Shown: piece by piece, positions 63,605-64,000 of the stretch | Numbering within the stretch: the stretch's first letter is position 1 | How the letters are laid out: each line of letters begins with the position of its first letter | From: F23-D06 sp002392325 | Lineage (GTDB): Bacteria > Bacteroidota > Bacteroidia > Bacteroidales > WCHB1-69 | Assembly: GCA_946624065.1 (NCBI GenBank) | Contig: CAMORT010000004.1 | Span: forward strand, 1 to 64,000 | DNA: 64,000 nucleotides | Reading direction: 5' to 3' | The notes under the pieces: generated by a model | The model's database searches: none | Told to the model about the DNA's origin: nothing | The model's input: the letters and a program-made list of their open reading frames with translations, nothing else | Translations under genes and position numbers: made by a program

Positions 63605-64000
63605 ATCACTGAAAATCAGATATTATCTATATCCTTTCGCTTGGATTTTCGGAGGTATTGCCTGGATACGCCGCCGTTTGTACAAGGCCGGCATCCTAAA
63701 GACCTACCAACCCGAGATTCCGGTGGTTTGCGTAGGCAATATCGCCATCGGGGGAACGGGAAAGACCCCTCATGCGGGATTCATTACCCGGGTGCTGTCG
63801 AAGCAATACCATGTATCCATGCTGAGTCGCGGTTACGGGCGCACAAGCAAAGGTTACATCTTGGCCAACACCACGCCCATGGAGCAACTGTCGGCGGCCC
63901 TAATTGGCGACGAACCGCTGCAATTGCACGAGCGTTTTCCATCGTTGCCGTTGGCGGTGGCGGAGAACCGGAAAGAGGGCATCCGGAAGTTGTTGGAGTA
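63597..64000 (+). CDS. lpxK: Tetraacyldisaccharide 4'-kinase, N-terminal part (partial)
   Basis: The frame opens with ATG at 63597, inside the end of phoH, and stays open to the window edge (134 codons seen). LpxK phosphorylates the 4' position of the lipid A disaccharide at the inner membrane. The N-terminus has the hydrophobic membrane-associated helix (YYLYPFAWIFGGIAWIRRRL). The diagnostic P-loop VCVGNIAIGGTGKTPH lies at about 49-64, and the LSRGYGRTSKGYI segment matches the family. The rest lies outside the window. Confidence 0.95.
   Translation, partial: MSKSLKIRYYLYPFAWIFGGIAWIRRRLYKAGILKTYQPEIPVVCVGNIAIGGTGKTPHAGFITRVLSKQYHVSMLSRGYGRTSKGYILANTTPMEQLSAALIGDEPLQLHERFPSLPLAVAENRKEGIRKLLE

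Overview
The window reads as a chromosomal segment of a Bacteroidota (most likely Bacteroidales) bacterium. Support comes from C-terminal sorting domains of the type IX secretion system (T9SS), many -7 boxes of the Bacteroidetes form TAnnTTTG, a TonB-dependent receptor with a carboxypeptidase-like N-domain, a DUF3467 gene beside rpoC, a DUF4835 (PorD-type) gene before recN, and a short archaeal-type prolyl-tRNA synthetase. No rRNA, CRISPR array or intact insertion sequence was seen; one tRNA gene (Gln, CTG) was found. The window cuts a gene at each end (a PorD/DUF4835 C-terminus on the left, lpxK on the right).

Layout. 1-5.4 kb: a tightly packed plus-strand run (porD end, recN, an outer-membrane protein, xseB, an O-methyltransferase, trmD, an O-antigen-ligase-like membrane protein). 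5.5-13.2 kb: a large secreted FISUMP-domain protein, rpmB with a strong terminator, a TonB-dependent receptor, then a cobalamin riboswitch driving a beta-propeller lipoprotein that looks like BtuG. 13.2-19.6 kb: an AT-rich accessory island holding a translationally coupled two-gene operon that looks like a DdmDE anti-plasmid system (SF2 helicase fused to a PD-(D/E)XK nuclease, then a putative Argonaute-like partner), followed by an opposing HTH gene whose upstream partner is frameshifted, and by other gene scraps. 19.6-21.4 kb: uvrC. 21.5-33.1 kb, minus strand: secE-nusG-rplK-rplA-rplJ-rplL-rpoB-rpoC-DUF3467, the core transcription/translation operon, with a UUCG-capped hairpin between rplL and rpoB. 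33.3-35.8 kb: trmB and an MsbA-like ABC exporter. 35.9-47.1 kb: a single 11.2-kb gene for a 3738-residue T9SS-secreted repeat protein. 47.4-51.7 kb: proS-mazG-porE-like operon. 51.8-56.8 kb: an apparent plus-strand operon of envelope proteins. 56.8-61.5 kb, minus strand: udk, tRNA-Gln, a DUF6515 protein, a C10 cysteine protease with a T9SS signal, and a four-helix-bundle protein. 61.7-64 kb: an M23 peptidase, phoH, lpxK.

Themes. Envelope biology dominates outside the housekeeping operons: two T9SS cargo proteins (3738 and 702 residues) share the window with a PorE-like OmpA-family protein and the end of PorD, so cargo and machinery parts both occur here. Vitamin B12 capture is represented by riboswitch plus BtuG-like lipoprotein, without an adjacent riboswitch-controlled btuB. 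The most notable accessory content is the DdmDE-like operon, which by analogy with Vibrio cholerae would recognise and degrade small plasmids; its helicase and nuclease motifs all look intact. The Argonaute assignment of the second gene rests mostly on gene order, size and coupling and needs structure-based confirmation.
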